Source: Bacteroidales bacterium
Lineage (GTDB): Bacteria > Bacteroidota > Bacteroidia > Bacteroidales > UBA932
Direction of reading: 5' to 3'
Length of the DNA: 64,000 nucleotides
Assembly (NCBI GenBank): GCA_017619675.1
Contig: JAFZRX010000009.1
Coordinates: 62,001-126,000 of the forward strand
The notes beneath the pieces are model-generated. The model did no database searches. It was not told where the DNA came from and was given only the letters and a program-made list of their open reading frames with translations. Positions within the stretch are counted from its first letter, which is position 1, and each line of letters begins with the position of its first letter. Shown here one piece after another: positions 61,762 to 64,000 of the stretch. A program made the translations under genes and the position numbers.

Positions 61762-62510
61762 TACCCAAGATATTCCACCTGTGCTGGCTTAGCGGAGACC
61801 CGTATCCTGAGAAGATAGACTTCTGCATAAAGTCCTGGAAGAAATACAACCCGGACTATGAGGTCATGCTGTGGGATACCAACCGCTTTGACGTAGATTC
61901 CACCCCTTGGACCAAACAGGCTTTCGAGGCTAAGAAATATGCCTTTGTAGCCGACTATATACGCCTGTATGCCGTATACAATTATGGGGGCATCTACCTG
62001 GACAGCGACGTGGAAGTTATCAAGTCTTTTGACGATGTGCTTGACCTGCCGTACTTCGTAGGCGCGGAGACGGAGGAGACCAGCCTGGAACTGGCGGCGT
62101 TCGGCGCGGAAAAAGGTCTGCCTTGGGTCAAGACAGCGCTTGACTATTATCAGGGAAGGAACTTCCTGAAAGAAGACGGCACAATGGAAACGGAGGTCCA
62201 GCCCCTGGTGATGAGCCGGGTCCTGGGCTCCAGATACGAATGGGTCCCCGTCAAGAAGAAAGAGGAAGTGGTACGCGATGACGGCAAACTATGCGTTTTC
62301 CCTTGCGAATGGTTCAGCGCCCACCCCTTCAAGGAAGGCGGCGGATGCAGATATACGATAACGGAGAATACACATAGCATACATCATTATGCCGGTCAAT
62401 GGAGGGATGACGATTATCCCGGCGGACTGCTTCACAAGTGGTTCTACAAGATATTTGGAATTGATTGGCGGCTGATTGACAGAGAAGTTAAACTGTATGG
62501 AAAGAAATAA
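61758..62510 (+). CDS. GT32-family glycosyltransferase, tandem copy 4
   Basis: A 250-residue paralog with 'IPKIFHLCWLSGDPYPEKI' and the DSD motif. Its C-terminal part 'WVPVKKKEEVVRDDGKLC' is the most divergent of the four. It overlaps the glf gene by 14 bases. Confidence 0.9.
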   Translation: MIPKIFHLCWLSGDPYPEKIDFCIKSWKKYNPDYEVMLWDTNRFDVDSTPWTKQAFEAKKYAFVADYIRLYAVYNYGGIYLDSDVEVIKSFDDVLDLPYFVGAETEETSLELAAFGAEKGLPWVKTALDYYQGRNFLKEDGTMETEVQPLVMSRVLGSRYEWVPVKKKEEVVRDDGKLCVFPCEWFSAHPFKEGGGCRYTITENTHSIHHYAGQWRDDDYPGGLLHKWFYKIFGIDWRLIDREVKLYGKK

Positions 62511-63609
62511 AGAGAAATTCGACGTCCTTATAGTAGGATCTGGCCTTTATGGGGCGCTGAGTGCCTGGAAGGCAAGGAAGGAAGGCAAGAAATGCCTGGT
62601 GATTGACCGCAGGCCGCAGGCGGGCGGAAACCTCTATTGTGAGAACATAGAGGGGATAAACGTGCACACCTACGGCCCCCATATCTTCCACACAAGCAAC
62701 AAGAAGGTATGGGATTTCGTGAATTCCCTCGTCCCGTTCAACAACTTCATCAACTGCCCCCTGGCCAATTATCACGGGGAGTTGTACAACCTGCCGTTCA
62801 ACATGAACACCTTCCACCAGATGTGGGGCGTGACCACTCCCGCACAGGCGGAAGCCATCATCCGCGAACAGAAGCGGGAGGTTCAGGGCGAGCCCAGGAA
62901 CCTGGAGGAGCAGGCTGTGAGCCTGGTAGGGCGCGACATCTATGAGAAATTGGTGAAAGAGTACACCCAGAAGCAGTGGGGCCGCGAGTGCCGTGACCTT
63001 CCCGCTTTCATAATCAGGCGCCTTCCTGTGCGGTATGTATACAACAACAATTATTTCAACGACACCTATCAGGGAATTCCCATCGGCGGATATAACAAGC
63101 TGATAGAGGCGTTGCTGGATGGCGTGGAGGTCCGTACAGGAGCGGATTTCTTTGAGGCCAGGGAGTATTGGGAGAGCCTCGCTGACAGCATTGTGTTCAC
63201 GGGCAGGATCGATGAATTCTACGGATTCCGCTTCGGCAAGCTGGATTACAGGACAGTGAGCCTGGAAACTGAGGTGCTTGACACCCCCAATTTCCAGGGG
63301 AACGCGGTGGTGAACTACACTTCAAAGGACGAAGCCTTCACCCGGATCATCGAGCACAAGCACTTCGAGATGTTCGGCGACGCGGTATACGCGCGCCCCA
63401 GGACAGTCATTTCAAGGGAGTATCCCTGCGAATGGAGTGAGGGCAAGGAACCGTTCTATCCGGTTAACGACGACAGGAACTCCAAGATTTACAAGCAGTA
63501 CAAGGAACTTGCGGACAGGGAGAAGAATGTTGTCTTTGGCGGCCGCCTTGCAGAGTACAAATATTACGATATGGCTCCCATAGTGGAGAAAGTATTGGAT
63601 TTGAAGTAG
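62497..63609 (+). CDS. glf: UDP-galactopyranose mutase
   Basis: A 370-residue flavoenzyme. The FAD motif 'VLIVGSGLYGALSAWKARKEGKKCLVIDRRPQAGGNLY' lies near the start, then 'THGPHIFHTSN'-type segment reads TYGPHIFHTSN. It converts UDP-Galp to UDP-Galf for surface glycans. ATG 62497 is preferred to 62476 because it gives the family start and sits in a short overlap with copy 4. Confidence 0.95.
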   Translation: MERNKEKFDVLIVGSGLYGALSAWKARKEGKKCLVIDRRPQAGGNLYCENIEGINVHTYGPHIFHTSNKKVWDFVNSLVPFNNFINCPLANYHGELYNLPFNMNTFHQMWGVTTPAQAEAIIREQKREVQGEPRNLEEQAVSLVGRDIYEKLVKEYTQKQWGRECRDLPAFIIRRLPVRYVYNNNYFNDTYQGIPIGGYNKLIEALLDGVEVRTGADFFEAREYWESLADSIVFTGRIDEFYGFRFGKLDYRTVSLETEVLDTPNFQGNAVVNYTSKDEAFTRIIEHKHFEMFGDAVYARPRTVISREYPCEWSEGKEPFYPVNDDRNSKIYKQYKELADREKNVVFGGRLAEYKYYDMAPIVEKVLDLK

Positions 63610-63613
63610 AAGT

Positions 63614-64000
63614 ATGCCGGCGGTAAGTGTCATAGTCCCAATATTCAATGTCGAAAAGTATATAGAGAGATGTGTGCGCCGCCTTATGGGCCAGGCGCTC
63701 AGGGATTTGGAATATATCTTTGTGGATGACTGTACCCCTGACAAGTCTGTGGAAATCCTGGAGAGTGTGTTGGATGAGTATCCGGAACGCCGCAGCCAGG
63801 TGAAGATAATCCATAATGAGGTGAACCGTGGATCCGCCTTTACCCGTAGAGTGGGCATTGAGCACGCCACGGGAGATTATATCATACATTGTGACAGCGA
63901 TGATTATCCGGAACCGGACATGTATGGGAAAATGTATGCGAAGGCCTCGGAGGAGAATCTTGACATAGTCATATGCCGGACTTGCAATGTGTACCCTGAC
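63614..64000 (+). CDS. Family-2 glycosyltransferase (3' end cut by window)
   Basis: An open frame of 129 codons from ATG 63614 to the window end. It shows the GT2 pattern: 'VSVIVPIFNVEKYIERCVRRL', 'YIFVDDCTPDKS', 'NRGSAFTRRVGIEHATGDYI' and the DxD motif as CDSDDYPEP. It begins 4 bases after glf and continues the polysaccharide locus. Confidence 0.92.
   Translation, partial: MPAVSVIVPIFNVEKYIERCVRRLMGQALRDLEYIFVDDCTPDKSVEILESVLDEYPERRSQVKIIHNEVNRGSAFTRRVGIEHATGDYIIHCDSDDYPEPDMYGKMYAKASEENLDIVICRTCNVYPD

Overview
The window looks like a chromosomal segment of a GC-rich member of the Bacteroidota, probably order Bacteroidales. The evidence is the family content (DUF1343/NamZ, CCDC81-type HU protein, GGGtGRT protein, rSAM/lipoprotein pair, GH43/GH95/GH3/GH31 enzymes, lipoproteins with Bacteroidota-style lipoboxes), starts that do not depend on an obvious Shine-Dalgarno sequence, and promoters of the Bacteroidota form TTTG-N18/19-TAnnTTTG. 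Genus or family is not decidable by eye. I see no rRNA, IS element or CRISPR array. There are two tRNA genes (Asn-GTT, Leu-TAG).

Layout. (1) 1-5.2 kb: a cut M23/LysM peptidase, an MBL-fold lipoprotein, and a DASS-type transporter + porin + DUF2271 run. (2) 5.2-14.3 kb: a mostly plus-strand run with NfeD-like protein, flotillin, small HTH regulator, radical SAM protein, YitT membrane protein, an unusual ASCH-M48-TerB-like fusion, then hexuronate genes (mannonate dehydratase and an SDR reductase) and a C_GCAxxG_C_C protein. (3) 14.4-16.1 kb: NifU-like scaffold + GGGtGRT protein, ending in a strong terminator. (4) 16.2-20.9 kb: minus-strand GH95 and GH3 enzymes. (5) 20.9-22.8 kb: a small AT-richer accessory patch with a PIN-type toxin-antitoxin pair and two coupled lipoproteins, one resembling the C10 protease propeptide/Spi inhibitor fold. 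(6) 22.8-38.3 kb: a long minus-strand block of exported enzymes and membrane proteins (double GH43-CBM6, C69 dipeptidase, DUF3298 lipoprotein, esterase, MscS channel, patatin-barrel, acyltransferase, MBL hydrolase, membrane protein, tocopherol cyclase-like protein). (7) 38.4-41.0 kb: L-cysteine desulfidase/serine dehydratase-like protein, a secreted alpha/beta hydrolase, tRNA-Asn. (8) 41.1-47.0 kb: a cell-wall cluster (CCDC81-type HU protein, Nudix, SpoIID, AmpG-like MFS, NamZ) converging on glutamate racemase. (9) 47.0-51.6 kb: RF2, SerB, GH31. (10) 51.6-54.6 kb: ECF sigma / anti-sigma-barrel / LRR lipoprotein operon and rubrerythrin. (11) 54.5-56.6 kb: a radical SAM/lipoprotein system with a linked outer-membrane-like protein. 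(12) 56.6-57.9 kb: sparse accessory DNA with palindromes, an orphan exported protein and tRNA-Leu. (13) 57.9-64.0 kb: a surface polysaccharide locus with flippase, four tandem GT32-like glycosyltransferases, UDP-galactopyranose mutase, and a family-2 glycosyltransferase cut by the window end.

Together this describes a saccharolytic, probably anaerobic gut- or rumen-type bacterium (rubrerythrin, radical SAM and Fe-S proteins) that degrades fucosylated, beta-glucosidic, arabino/xylo- and alpha-linked glycans, feeds hexuronates into central metabolism, recycles MurNAc from peptidoglycan and builds a galactofuranose-containing surface glycan. The best candidates for under-described biology are the radical SAM/lipoprotein operon, the ASCH-M48-TerB-like fusion, the Spi-like lipoprotein pair, the tandem GT32 array, and the GH95 homolog lacking the usual catalytic acid.
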